Shown here: piece by piece, positions 48,045 to 59,640 of the stretch
Layout of the letters: the number at the start of each line of letters is the position of its first letter
Numbering within the stretch: position 1 is the first letter of the stretch
From: Riptortus pedestris
Lineage: Eukaryota > Arthropoda > Insecta > Hemiptera > Alydidae
DNA: 64,000 nucleotides
Assembly: GCA_019009955.1 (NCBI GenBank)
Contig: CM032229.1
Coordinates: 148,636,001-148,700,000 of the forward strand
Direction: 5' to 3'
The notes under the pieces: model-generated
The model's input: only the letters and a program-made list of their open reading frames with translations
Told to the model about the DNA's origin: nothing
Database searches by the model: none
Position numbers and translations under genes: made by a program

Positions 48045-48210
48045 CATTTAAAGATCAAGTTCGTAAATGGCAAAATTGAACCAAAAGGGGTAGGGGTATA
48101 GCGCAAATAGAGAAGGACTAAAAGTTAAAGCACTGAATATTTCCGTCATTAACCATTTGAATCGAAAAGTGTGGCAAAAATAAACAATCATGTTTAAAAA
48201 TTAATGGGAT
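48045..48210 (+). mobile_element. HINE-A, old central fragment
   Basis: AAAGATCAAGTTCGTAAATGG, TATTTCCGTCATTAACC and GAATCGAAAAGTGTGG match the block after the microsatellite; no ends. Confidence 0.5.
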
Positions 48211-48309
48211 TTGTAATATAATGACGTACTTTTTTTTTTGTAATAAGATGGAAAGTTTTGAAAAAAATATCATCCGTGGAAATAATTTTTCTAGTGTTCT
48301 GCTTGTGAT

Positions 48310-48415
48310 ACCATTAAATAAAATCCTTAGTCCCACCCTAACTAGACAAGGGTGGTAACCTGTAGATAGCCGTCTCAAATAGCCGTAGTTGCAAAAAAAT
48401 TAATAAATTAATATC
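48310..48415 (+). mobile_element. SINE-A tail half
   Basis: ATTAAATAAAATCCTTAGTC, AAGGGTGGTAACCTGTAG and CCGTAGTTGCAAAAA. Head missing. Confidence 0.8.
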
Positions 48416-48572
48416 AAATGTTTATTATGTGAGGATGGTTCTGTGATGGACTTCTGTTAGTTAGCATGAGGTTAGTTGATCGCTTAGTCTTCAGTCCTAT
48501 TTCTTTGTATTAATAAACTTGATTTTAAATTGTAGGAATTTTACCGTACTTAATGTGAGGAGGGGAGGGCTC

Positions 48573-48757
48573 ATGTCAGCAATGAGAGTTAAGGCGTTGG
48601 TCTTAAGCTGACCTGGAGTTTGATTATTACTTGGCAATAGGAAGTTATTTAGTAACTCATTAAATAAAATCCTAATTTTCAACTTGACTAGAAAATGACG
48701 CTTATCTGTAGATAACCCGTCCTGATTCACCCTAGGTAGCACAAAGTGAACATGTAA
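48573..48757 (+). mobile_element. SINE-A, nearly complete, diverged
   Basis: GTCAGCAATGAGAGTTAAGG (A box side), CTGGAGTTTGATTATTACTTGG (worn B box), CTCATTAAATAAAATCC and AACCCGTCCTGATTCACC; ends in an A-run. Confidence 0.7.
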
Positions 48758-48759
48758 AA

Positions 48760-49940
48760 AAAAAATAACTTACTGTGCACCAAATCAATCAATTAACATC
48801 TATCTACAAATTTACGGTGGTTGGTCTGCCACGGAGATCAGTTTTATCTCCATTATTTTAAAGAACTGTATAAAATATTTTCCAAATATCTTTCACAATT
48901 AAAAAAAATCGTGATTGCAGTTGATGCTGAAATGATGTGCTCATCGGAATGGACTAATTTTTTTAATATTAATAAGCTACTTAATGGTTTAGGTAATATT
49001 ACATGGACTTACTTATATAAACACAAAACTCAAACAAGAATTATAATGCTCTTTCTTTTTTTCTCCTCTATTTATATAGAATTAGATGACTGTAAAAAGA
49101 CCATTGTGGGCGAAAGAGAATTTTTTTCATTTTTTAAAGGGATATTGGATAAAGAACCATAAAAAAAGTTGCCTTCTTGAAGAAACCCTTCAAGTTCGCC
49201 ACGGGAAGACTTCCTTGATACTTTCCCAACGGGGTGTTTGTTTCGTGGTTGTAGCTGACTTTACACTTCGTGGTGTCAGTTTCACGAAAACAAAATTCCT
49301 TAAAAAGGATAAGAGATAATACAAACTTATCCTTTCTTTTATTAAATTTAGTTCCGGTGTAAAGTTATATTTACCTTATTCAAGGAATACCCTTTATCCC
49401 ACCTAGAAGGTTTACACCAAAAATAAAATGCGATACAGCGATTAAATGCCAAATTCACTGTTATGGGTATTTGGCGTTTACATTTCAGGAAAACGAACTC
49501 ATTATGGGAACGTTTATAACTAATTTATATGTTAGTAGGAGTTAGCCCATTAAATTCGCATACCATGGACTAAGAAATTCATTTCTCCAAACAAATCTTA
49601 AGGGAGGGGCGTAGCAAACAGTAATTATCAACAGCTATTAATTATCGTAGGGGATGTTATACTCAACAAACACACAATCACTCACTCAGACATACTAACA
49701 GACAAAACGTTTTAATTAACACTCAAAATATTATAATTAATTGTACCTCCTTACGAACAACTTTTTTAATGCTATCAACAATTGGCCACAGATTAATATA
49801 TATACATACATTTTTTTTTCTTTTCTTTTTTAACTGGCTCTTCTTTAGAAGTCAGTATCGTAAGCATTAAATCACAAAGTTAAAGTGATTACTTTTCACA
49901 TAAACATACATTTTTTATATATATATTTATATATAGGTAT
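48760..49940. other. intron 2, nothing firmly recognised
   Basis: A frame at 48821-49162 has no known domain. A different frame at 48827 reads GLPRRSVLSPLLF, like reverse transcriptase motif B', but stops at once and is not called. Confidence 0.4.
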
Positions 49941-49943
49941 AAT

Positions 49944-50539
49944 TCTACTGTACGTGTGTATGTCACTGAACTCCTCCTAAACGGCTGGACCGATTTGAAT
50001 GATTTTTTTTTTGTGTGCGTTTGGGTGATGGTTTAGATTCACAAATCAGCCCTGCAGATGGAGCAGGAGTAGGGGTTGTAAACGAGGCCTAAAATTAAAA
50101 ATAGCGATATTTCGTTTCCTATTGGTTTTTCGACAAATATGCACAGGTTAAAAGTCATTTATTTTGTTATTTTGAGTGACTTTTGTTAAATTCACTTTTG
50201 TCGTATAACAAAGTATAAACGAGAAATACACTAAAACATTAGTGGGAGCCAACAATTTTATTGGGGTCTAACGATTGAACCGAACTTAACAAAACTCTAC
50301 ATGTAAATTAGCATTAATTTTTGCATAACTATAACCTATATTAAATTTTTTAGGTTCGAACTGGAGGGAGGCCAGAATAAACAATTCGCGATATTTTCTG
50401 CTTGTTTTTAGGCAAACGTGCACATAACAAAAGTTGTTTTTTGTGTTATTAAAAGTAGCTTTTCTTTTAAACTAAATATTATTAAATTTAATATCCTAAT
50501 CTCTTGAAATATGCAGGAGAACGTCTGTCGGGTCTGCTA

Positions 50540-50540
<1 letters not shown>
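49944..50540 (+). mobile_element. Helitron-like non-autonomous element ending in CTAG
   Basis: TCTACTGTACGTGTGTATG and CTCCTCCTAAACGGCTGGAC near the left, and GTCGGGTCTGCTAG at the right, resemble the ends of a repeat family common in insect genomes. The left starts TC and the right ends CTAG before T, as Helitrons do. It is followed by (TA)n at 50541-50602. No protein coding. An RTE-type LINE 3' end is the alternative. Confidence 0.45.

Positions 50541-50602
<62 letters not shown>
50541..50602. repeat. (TA)n microsatellite
   Basis: About 30 TA units starting immediately at the CTAG end of the preceding element. Confidence 0.95.
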
Positions 50603-50604
<2 letters not shown>

Positions 50605-50607
<3 letters not shown>

Positions 50608-51555
50608 TTATATTATATTTTTATGTTAAATTTTTAAATTTATTTATTGAGATCAATGGACTTACGTCAGGACACATAGTTGTATGGAACTATTGTGTTA
50701 CTACTATTAAGGGATTTTGGCCGAGTTAACATATTCATTATCTCTTTATATTTCTGTATGATCTATTATCATGAATTCAGAGAACATTTTGGAGCATGTG
50801 AAATTATAATAGTTATAAACACATCATGGACTTCAATACTTCAATTATAATCAATAAAATGACTGTTGTAGAAAATAGAATATGAATGTTTGAAAGATTC
50901 CAGAAATTATGAGTCATATAAAACTTATCCTTTCGCTACTAAATTAATTTTTTTTTTCTATACTGTCATCAAAGTACTTGAGCCCTAGAGGTTAAAGAAA
51001 TAACATAGTACGTACTGCTAAATATAAAACCCGTGCTGTATGACTGTATCAATAATATATTTATATGCGATGGAATTTATAGAGCAATTCGGTAGTATTC
51101 GGTTTTCTAATGCCAGTTGGTTGTGAGTCGATAAAAACAGCATTGCGTCATCGGTGAGAAGTTCCTGAGTTTCGTGACTCAATCAGATAATAACAATTCT
51201 CAAATATATCAGCTGTTCAAGGATGCACGACTCGAAGGAGATAACTTATACATCTACACTGATTGGCTTCACTGGAGAATGCAAATGCTTGTTCTACTCT
51301 TCAGAGAAATTTAATCCTGTGTAATCACAAATACTGGAGATTAATGGACAATATCTCATTTGACAACATCTTGACAAATAAGTCTCTGTGAAACCGAGTC
51401 ATAAAAGCTGAGACGTCATTTTGTTACCATCCTTGACCTAGGAAAGTATTTATTTATTCAGCAATGAGGAAGCTTATTTCATGAATCCATCAAAATAAAT
51501 AACTTTCCCACACCAAACCCAATTCTAAGGAAGTCCGCCATAGACTCACATTTTT
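50605..51555. other. intron 2, nothing recognised
   Basis: No frame above 60 codons. A weak SINE-A-like stretch (TTACCATCCTTGACCTAGG) near 51425 is too short to call. Confidence 0.45.
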
Positions 51556-51559
51556 TTTT

Positions 51560-52235
51560 TATCGTTACCAAACTCGATATTTAGTCGTTTAATACAAAAA
51601 GAAAGAACAAGTTCTTTAACGGCTGAAATCGGACCAGGGTGAGAGGGGGTTTAGAGGTGGGGAAATTTGAAAATTCGAAAAATCTCCGTTACTATGCGTT
51701 GGATCGAAATAATGTTTAGAAACAATCGTATATCAAATTTAATATGCTATAAATATTGTTATATTCACTTATTCCCTACCTTGAACATTAACCGAGGTAT
51801 TTGCATTTTTCAGTTTTCAGCCTTCAGCAAACCCCCACTTCTACTAATGTTACATAAACAATACTCGGTTATAAAATAAACCACATCATTCGAAGTTTAA
51901 ATACCACAAATTGTTTTCAAGAGACCTTTATTATAAGTGATAAATGCAAATATGCTCTGATGACCCCCCCCCCTTAAGTTTTTGGACTACTTAAATTTTA
52001 TTCATTGAAAAAAAAATTATTCTGATTCATTATAAATTACAGTACTAGAAATAGTAAATAGTCTTCAATCAAATTAATACGTTATATACAGATATATTAG
52101 AGTAATTGTTTTTCTTTCCGGTAAGAAGTTGGCAGGACTGTTTGTTTACATTTCAGATGCTTTCCGTCGGGAGGTTTCTTATTATCGTTTGTATTTCTTC
52201 ACTCAATATTCACGGTGGTGTTGTGTTACCGGTAT
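51560..52235 (+). mobile_element. HINE-A, long form without 5' block or 3' end
   Basis: Starts TATCGTTACCAAACTCG, passes a C-run at 51965 and the long-form part, and stops at GTTGTGTTACCGGTATG, where the next copy begins. Confidence 0.85.
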
Positions 52236-52673
52236 GTTGTTTTAACGTTACCAAACTCGATTTATAAGAGTTTTGTGTAAAAATAAAGATCTAATTCCTA
52301 AATGGCTGCAATTGGGCATGGGGTGGTCAGCTTTAGGGAGGAAGTTCGAAAATACGAAATATCTTCGTTATTATAAGTCGGATCGAAAACATGTATAGAA
52401 ACAATATTATTGCAAATTTAATTTCCTATAAATGTTCTTATATAAATATTTTCTCTATCATGAATATTAACCGAGATATTTGGACTTTTTCAGTAAACCC
52501 CCACTTCTACGTATGTCACATTAACAATAAGCTATTATATCTTGAAATACTATATTCTAAGCTTAAATACCCAGTATTGGTCTCATTTAACTTTCAATTT
52601 TTGAGATAAATGCAAATATGTGGCATACGTGGGAAATCTGCTTAGTTAACGCAGCCCCTGCGTGACAGATGTT
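52236..52673 (+). mobile_element. HINE-A, 3' half, tandem to the previous copy
   Basis: Restarts at TTTTAACGTTACCAAACTCG and runs to GTGGGAAATCTGCTTAGTTAAC and GCGTGACAGATG. Two forward units thus abut with no spacer. Confidence 0.85.
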
Positions 52674-52949
52674 TTCTTATTCAGTTTATTCATGTATATT
52701 AAGTTTATTCGTGGATCTCGCTGCCAACCACGTTTTCAATAGACTTCTTTTCATTACTACAGAAAGCCATCAGAAAATTGTGGTCCTTCAATTTTTCTCG
52801 CTTCATGCTCATCTTATTGGCTTCCTTCTAAAGAAGAATGTTTTTCTGTCACTAATAGTATTGCTGTTATGCTACTATGTCTTTATGGACTGGGTATATA
52901 AGTCTTTTTTTAAGACGTATTTAAAGAAGAGGGGGGGGGTGAGTAGGAA

Positions 52950-53180
52950 CCATCTCCTGGGTAGGATCGATGGACATTTGAAGAGATTTTTCCAAAATCG
53001 CGTCATGAGTACGACCTCAATAGCTGATTTCCTTTAAGGGAAATCTGCTAAAAACAAATGTGTATATGTAACTACATTTATTGAAAATTAAATTTTTAAG
53101 AAGATTGTTTCTATACTATTTTTCTATCGACTCATAACAATGGAGGTATTTCGAATTTTCTAAATTCCCCTCTTCCTCCC
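52950..53180 (-). mobile_element. HINE-A fragments, reverse (5' tip, then central part)
   Basis: 52950-53054 is the 5' block and palindrome (GCTGATTTCC-TTTAA-GGGAAATCTGC). 53060-53180 is a separate piece of central block (TCGACTCATAACAATGGAGG). The microsatellite side is missing. Confidence 0.75.
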
Positions 53181-53583
53181 CAGTAGATGACGAAAATGAG
53201 GTCCGTTTAGGGGAGGTTGGGAGTTTAGAGGGAGAGAATTTTGAAAATTCCAAGTATCTCCGTTACCATAAGTCGGATTGAAAAAGTGTATGTAATGAAT
53301 CTTATTGCAAATTATATGTACTGTAAATATTGTTATATATATTTATTCCCTATCTTGATAATTAACCGAGATATTTGCATTTTACAGTTTTCAGCCTTAA
53401 GTAACCCCCCCCCCCCCCACTTATGGCATATTAACAACAAGCTTCTATATAATAAAGCACATTATTTGCAGCATAAATACCAAGTATTGTTCTCATTTTA
53501 CTTTTACTTTTTGAGATAAATTCAAATATGGGCACCCGTCGTATACCTGTTTAGTTAACGCAGCAACAACCTGGCGGACTTTT
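53181..53583 (+). mobile_element. HINE-A, partial, forward
   Basis: AGTAGATGACGAAAATGAGG is fused directly to GGGAGTTTAGAGGG, skipping the microsatellite. It continues through a C-run at 53406 to GTTTAGTTAACGCAGC and GGCGGACTTTT. Confidence 0.8.
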
Positions 53584-54416
53584 CGTCGTCTCCTGGCTAG
53601 GATTGATGGGCATCTGATTTTTAGCAGATTTTCTTCAAATGTCCATCAATCCTACCTCAGAGATGACGAAAATGAAGTCCGTTCAAAACTATATATATAT
53701 ATATATATATATATTGGTCTGTTACCGCTCTAGCAGCCGCAATTATTGTTTAATCATTACCAAAGTCGATATCTAGTCCTTTTATGTAACAAGAAAGAGA
53801 GGGAGAATTTTGAAAATTCAAAATATCTCCGTTACTGTACGTCGGATCAAAATAATGTATAGAATCAATCTTATAGCAAATTAAATGTACTATAAATATT
53901 GTTATTTACATTTATTCTCTATATTGAAAATTAACCGAGATATTTGCCTTTTTCAGTTTTCAGCCTTCAGAAAACCCCCATTTCTATGAAATAAACCACA
54001 TCATTCGAAGCTTAAATACCAAATATTGTTTTCAAGAGACATTTATTATACGAGATACATGCAAATATGTTCTAGTGACCACCCCCCCCCCATAGATTTT
54101 AAGACTACTTAAATTTGATTGATTTGAGATAAAAATTATTCTGATTCATTATAAATTACGGTCCTGGATATAGTAAATAGTTTTGAATCAAATTAATACG
54201 TTATATTCAGATATATTACAGTAATTATTTTCTGAAGTTGGCAGAACTGTTTGTTTACATTTCAGATGTTTTCCGTCGGGAGGTTTCTTATTATTGTTTG
54301 TATTTATTCAATTAGTATTTTCGGTAGTGTTGTGTTACCGGTTTGTAGATTTATCTATTGTTAAACTTCACGCGGGAAATTTGCTTAGTTTACGCATCCC
54401 TACGTGACGGACTTTT
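53584..54416 (+). mobile_element. HINE-A, long form with inverted 5' tip
   Basis: CGTCTCCTGGCTAGGATTGATG (reverse 5' block) at 53587 is followed after TTTTTAGCAG by the forward 5' block, so the copy starts with an inverted duplication. Then come (TA)n at 53690-53714, all central blocks, a C-run at 54083, and CGGGAAATTTGCTTAGTTTAC with GTGACGGACTTTTA. Confidence 0.9.
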
Positions 54417-54477
54417 AATTTTTTTTTTGGGCGAGTAAAAAGTTGAGCGATGGTCATCGAGGTATGTCATGTAAACA

Positions 54478-54745
54478 ATGGCCCGTGAGGCCGTGAGAAG
54501 GGAAGGGGAGAGTTTGATTGTGGCGCGACTGTACTTGGGCCGTGGAGGGGGGCGGGAGCCTGACGTCACGGCGTCAGTATGCTACTACCAGTACGCCAGG
54601 TTATTCCCTTCTCAGTTGATTGTAGGTTCGCCCTGTTTTGAATTTCGTCACTCATGTAGGAGTCACCTAATCACCTTTCGACCTTCTTTAATTGCGCCCA
54701 TTTTAGTCCGCTCAGTCCTCAGCCAGCGGCCACCGATAGTAGCAG
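54478..54745 (+). promoter_or_regulatory. GC-rich island with perfect CRE; candidate internal promoter
   Basis: Within the 40-kb intron 2 this is the clearest GC-rich, CpG-containing stretch. It holds the palindromic CRE TGACGTCA at 54561, TCAGTA at 54574, an initiator match TCAGTC at 54712, and a donor-like CAG|GTAACT at 54746. It is 2.5 kb upstream of exon 3, so transcription from here would give a MAGUK form lacking the first L27. A 118-codon frame (54478-54834) also crosses it but resembles nothing known and is probably a by-product of the composition. Confidence 0.35.
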
Positions 54746-54839
54746 GTAACTCCTTTTATATAAATAAGAAGCGTAGTGGCACCTGTTGTGAGTTTCGGCT
54801 TCCCCTCATTACCCCTGGTTACCTGAGCCCTTAGGGATT

Positions 54840-57225
54840 GTATTCACAGTGACAGACTGTGGGGTGCCCTCCCAAGGGTCGTGGCTTTTGTGTATTGCGG
54901 ACAGGTATTTGTGGGCGTCGCCCTTCTCGGGGCTTACAGAGAATTCTTCTGCCTTCCTCAGGGGAGGGGAGTGGCTTTCTCTTCCTACTGGCTTTGGCTT
55001 TTAAAGTTGTATGGCTGCAAAGCCCATTTAAACTCCCTCTCCCTAATCTTTCACAAATTAATATTTATTGAGTCATCTACTTTCCTATTTAAATCCCTTT
55101 GCCTACTCTTTCCCTTCTTATTCTCATATCACTTTCTTAATAAAATGTTAGTATGTTTACTCATTTGAAAACATCATTTCCATCAACAAATTTTTCAGGA
55201 TATTTTTTTTTTGTTTTGGTGAGGTGAAAATAATTTAACATACCATTCAAGAATTAAAAATTCCCTATATTTGTAAAGATCATTTCTTTACAAAATTAAA
55301 AGATGTGCAGACAATTTTTCTTAAATGGATATGGAAAAAAGCTCCACATATAACAACATACATTAGCACACCCACACACACAGACATATCAACAAAGCTA
55401 CAAGTTAGCCAAACTATATTTTTTTTAACTATACTTTTCACAATATAATATATATGAAAATATTTTTAAATAAATGTAAAACTGTTTTTAACTATTGTAA
55501 GACTGGACATATGGGGAGGGGGAGGTAAAGGAAAAATTTAAAGAAATTAAATAATATAAACTAATAGATCTGTATCAAATCATTTAAAATGTTCTAATCT
55601 TAATATGAATATTTAATCTCGTCCTTGTTCAGAGTAATTTTGTGGATGGTGGGGGGGGGGGGCGGTATAAAGTCTATAAACGAATTGAAATGAAATATAA
55701 CTAAATTCAAAATATGCAAGAATTAGCATTACTGCCAAATTCATAATTATTTCCTTAATGAATTGATTGCTCTAAGAAAATTAATTTGTTTAAACACACT
55801 AAATCATGAATTTTTACGAAGGCGGGCAATGATGAGGTATTTTAAATCAATGAATTGCTCTGAATTATCTCTTATATATGTTGTGGAGAGAATTAAATAT
55901 CAGTTTTGTCTATGTTTGAGTAAATGTATATTACCTTCATCAAGGCCACAACCTGAAATTGTTTGGTAAAAAGAAATAACAACTAACAATGAGATTGACA
56001 GTACAAGCTGATATGATAATTGTAACATTATCTGATTAATTAAGGTGTTTGGAGGTTCATCGGCAGTGTATGACAAACTCAGAGTCAAGAATAATGATCA
56101 GCAGTAACGGTTGTAAATGAATGCCGAATTTTGTGAATTCATGCCTACTCCTTACAAAGATATAAAATCCATTTCCACAGGTCAACAGGCCTGAGAGCTC
56201 CTATTTCTCCTTCCGCTTTTACAGCTTTTAAGTATTTCAATATTTTGAAGGAAACCCACTAATAAGAATATAAAACCAACAATTTTAGTTTTTTGGGGTA
56301 AAATAAGTTATTTTAATTTTTATAGCATTCGTGGAATTTACTAGCCATATGGGATTATCTTATGAAGGCGTTATAAGGGACTCCAAAAAAATGAAATATT
56401 GTTTTCCACGCTTATGCTACGTATTAAATATTCATATAAAATAACTAATTATAAACAAAAAAAAACATCTTATACAAATTTTCTGTACCTCTAATAAAAA
56501 TGGACATTTTTAAGAAAAGCTTATATTTTGAGTTTTAAGGATACCAGACTACATTTGGAAGGTATCAAGTTAGCTTACTTAAATATATGAGATTTCTATT
56601 CATTCATGTCAATAAATGACCCAAAATTTACTCTTTGCTGAATATCAAATAATGAATGGGGGCAGGCCCTATGAAATGGATTAGAGATAGGGCATTAGTT
56701 TTTGTATGTTTTAATGTATATAGTTATCCAAACAAATGATTACTTTTTACTTCAAATCTCAACCAAGCTAATTGAACATTCAGGGTTGTCAAGGATGAGT
56801 ACTACCATCACTATGCTTGCCTCAGCGCTCATCGTTTCATTAATTTAAGTAAAACTTCTGATATTATATACGGTCAAAAGAATCTAGAAGAAAATGTACC
56901 TACTTTGAATTAAATAAAATTATTAAAGAATAGGCTATAAACTTACCAACTATTCTAAAAGTAGTGAGGAGGATTTTTGCTTTGTTGAAGAGCTTAGACA
57001 CTTTTGTTCATTACAATGATGGACACTGGTTAAAATTTAACCTGAGATAGTAATATTCCAGAATCACAATGGCTGGTGAACTTTATCATGAATATGCAGA
57101 ATAGAGTGATTCAATTTAAGTATTTTTGCATAATAATAGAAAACTTAGATTATTTATTTTGTAACAGTTTATGCAGATTACTTGTAACATTTTTAAATAC
57201 ATTGAAAATAATTTGGAATTCCCAT
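54840..57225. other. end of intron 2, nothing recognised
   Basis: 54840-55050 is still GC-balanced. The rest is AT-rich with a short CA tract (55370) and a G-run (55650). No repeat family, no frame above 95 codons. Confidence 0.45.
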
Positions 57226-57230
57226 TCCAG

Positions 57231-57383
57231 ACTCAAGACAAATTAGAAAACTGTGATAAGAAAATTGAACCAGTTTCTACAGGGAATCCCAAGCTAGCTC
57301 GTGAAATAGTTACCGCCTGTAGAACTTCTAGTAGTCTTCATGCAAGGGAATTAGCAGCTATACTGAGTAAACCCCATGTTAAG
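57231..57383 (+). CDS. vari: vari-like p55 MAGUK, coding exon 3 (second L27 domain)
   Basis: Acceptor CCCATTCCAG and donor AAG|GTATAA bound exactly 51 codons, phase 0 on both sides. TQDKLEN at the start follows SIVK of exon 2 with no gap, as AHERLEE follows SLAK in human MPP2, which supports joining across a 40.7-kb intron. The later segment ARELAAILSKPHVK matches the L27C helix AELAHILQEPHFQ. The middle stretch (residues 8-20) is polar and probably the link between the two L27 domains. In p55 MAGUKs the two L27 domains bind different partners. No stop or frameshift is seen, so the exon is intact. Confidence 0.92.
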
Positions 57384-57894
57384 GTATAATATTTCAAGTA
57401 TTTTTTTTTTATTTTTTTATTTTATTTTTTTTTTATTTTTTTTTTTAGAATATTTGAAATCAACTTTTAATAAGGAAATATTAATGAAAATTTAGTGAAA
57501 TTAAACATGAAACTTTGTAATGAAATTTTATTCACTGTAAGCTCCTGATATTTATTCAAATTACAACATGGGATTGACAAATCAGGGTTGAAGAGAAAAA
57601 AAATGAAGAAAAATTTGTTTATTTTAAATTTAAGAACTAAAACAAATTTCTTAGAGAGAATAAATGTGCCATGGGCATTGTCTACATATAATGCTGATGT
57701 AAAACTATATGACAATGAAACAATTTTGTTTGTACTTGTAAAATAAGTCCTTCACAATCTTATGAAATTGTAAAGAAGGCATTTCTATTCTCCAAATGTA
57801 TGTTTCCTTTTACTGTGAAATTTTCTTTGTACAAAACATCTATTTTTCTTCTTATTTTGGACCCAATATTATTTATATATATTTGTATACTGTT

Positions 57895-58297
57895 CATATT
57901 TTATAGCAAGGGTCTCCAATAAAAAAAAATAATTCAGTGCAAACTTCATTGAATCTGCCCTACATGTTTCGTGGCTTACTGCCACTTCTTCAGGGGCTAT
58001 CCCTTTTAAAAAAATATATAAAAAAATAATGACATTAATTTAACACATCCCTTAATTACTCTTTTGCTAGATATTGTATTATAGTAGTAGGTGCCTACAT
58101 CTATGATATATTTATTAAATCTAATTATAATTCCTACTTACATTTCTGAAGTGCTCATTTCCCTTTTACATTCGTTGCGACTGTCCTCACAGAGGAGGTA
58201 GTTGATACTGAGAGGTTCTCGAAACATGTAGGGCAATTTCAATAAAGTTAGCACCGAAAAAAATATTTTTTATTGGAGACCCTTGCCATAAAATATT
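57895..58297. mobile_element. inverted-arm element with hammerhead-like core
   Basis: About 77 bases at 57895-57971 (GCAAGGGTCTCCAATAAA to CCCTACATGTTTCG) recur in reverse at 58220-58297 with roughly 80% similarity, around 250 bases of AT-rich interior. The left arm adjoins a hammerhead-ribozyme-like sequence on the reverse strand. Penelope-like elements carry such ribozymes in their terminal repeats (established). No reverse transcriptase is present here. Confidence 0.6.
57957..57997 (-). ncRNA. hammerhead ribozyme-like motif
   Basis: On the reverse strand: GCCC, CUGAAGA (57987-57993), stem II GUGGC/GCCAC with a 5-base loop, GAAA, a two-base-pair stem III around AU, GUA as the cleavage triplet, then GGGC, which pairs with the opening GCCC as stem I. 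One extra A lies between CUGAAGA and stem II, and stem I is only 4 bp. The arrangement matches the type I, minimal-stem III form known from Penelope-like elements. Activity is not shown. Confidence 0.5.
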
Positions 58298-58299
58298 AA

Positions 58300-59260
58300 T
58301 AATATATAAAAAATCTATTTGCAAAATGACGTTGAATGTTGTTTGAGGCATGAAATGTATTACTATACTGCATCTTGTATAAATTTTGGAGTAGGTTACT
58401 GAAATTATCTGATGATGAAACCCAAAAATAATCAAGCATACAATGAAGCTGTCTAAAAATTTGAGGCTTTAATCAACATTGGTGATTTTAATGATAATAA
58501 TGCAAATATTGTGAATGAATGGCTATTTTTGGACAATGAAGATCCAGGGTATTAGCTGTCGACATATATCAAAATTGTTTATGAATTATTACTTGGTGAT
58601 GATAAAACAGGGAATTGCAAAACAAATGGCTATCCATATGATAGGTAGGTACCATCTCATGCTGAGAGCATTCAGGAAAAAGATTGGGCATCCCGATAAG
58701 TCATACAACAAGAATTTGACCTCCCTCGTTTAGAAGATTTGATGTCTTAGCTATCAGAAAAAGGAAGCCGGCTTTGAAACGATGAGAAGCACTTGTGCCA
58801 CAGAATGAATACACAAAGGATAAATTTTGCTCTGTTCATCTCTTATATTATATATTTATAACTGATACGACTTGTACATAGTTTGTATTTTATTTGGTTA
58901 CTGGTTTTTTTTTGGAGTGTACATGTTTTATTAATAATTTAATTCATTAATTAGATATTTCTGTACCCAGCAGGAAGATGCCTGGTTCAAAAACCTTTTC
59001 TGAAAAAAGATCAGTCATGAAAGGGCTGTGCAAACTTTGCAGGTTTCTTACATTCCAGAATGACATAGAGGTGATGTCATAACACATTCTGTTCTCTATT
59101 TTTTTGTTATAAAAAAAAAACCGTAAGTAAAAAAGATTTGAAATAGAAGCCGGACAGGAGATATTTAGTAATACAATTACTTGTTGTGAAAATTACATGA
59201 GTAAAAATGAAGGTTTTCTGAAATAAGAAATCAAAAAGACCTAATGTGGAAATGAAATGA
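58300..59260. other. intron 3, nothing recognised
   Basis: A 72-codon frame (58515-58733) resembles no family I know. Otherwise AT-rich. Confidence 0.4.
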
Positions 59261-59262
59261 CT

Positions 59263-59640
59263 TCCTTGCACTCCTGTGAAATTAATATAAAAAAAATTTC
59301 ATTTGAAGTTATATCATATCTCTGTTCCAATACATCAGATCATAAAATGCCATGGTACCTAATTTATAGATTTTTTAAGATCAATCAATGAAGGCCTCAT
59401 AAAAATATGCAGACAAATTTGGAAATTTTTATTTCCCCTTCTAGCCCAAGGGTAGATGTTAAACAGACCAAATTATGGGATTCGAACATTCTATGTCCAT
59501 TTGTTTTCAAGATATGCGCATACAGTTTTCACTATAAAACTAGTCAAAATGGGTTCTGGAAGGGTCAAAACAGATTCTACTGAAATCTGAAAACCAAAAT
59601 TTCTCGCTTTACTTTCTTTATTTCATATAAGGAAGTAAAA
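59263..59640 (+). repeat. dispersed repeat R5, copy 2
   Basis: ACTTCCTTGCACTCCTGTG, TCAAAATGGGTTCTGGAAGG and ACTGAAATCTGAAAACC align with 30449-30955. It also holds ATATCTCTGTTCCAATACATC, like the HINE-A central block. Confidence 0.6.

Noticed and set aside
48827..48865. GLPRRSVLSPLLF, like a reverse transcriptase motif
   Set aside because: Only one short motif, followed at once by a stop; no YADD-type motif found in a joined frame.
54478..54834. 118-codon frame with good start context
   Set aside because: No recognisable motif and GC-rich composition explains the lack of stops; kept only as a regulatory candidate.
57408..57450. T-rich tract after exon 3
   Set aside because: Simple low-complexity sequence; not a retrotransposon tail with any element attached.
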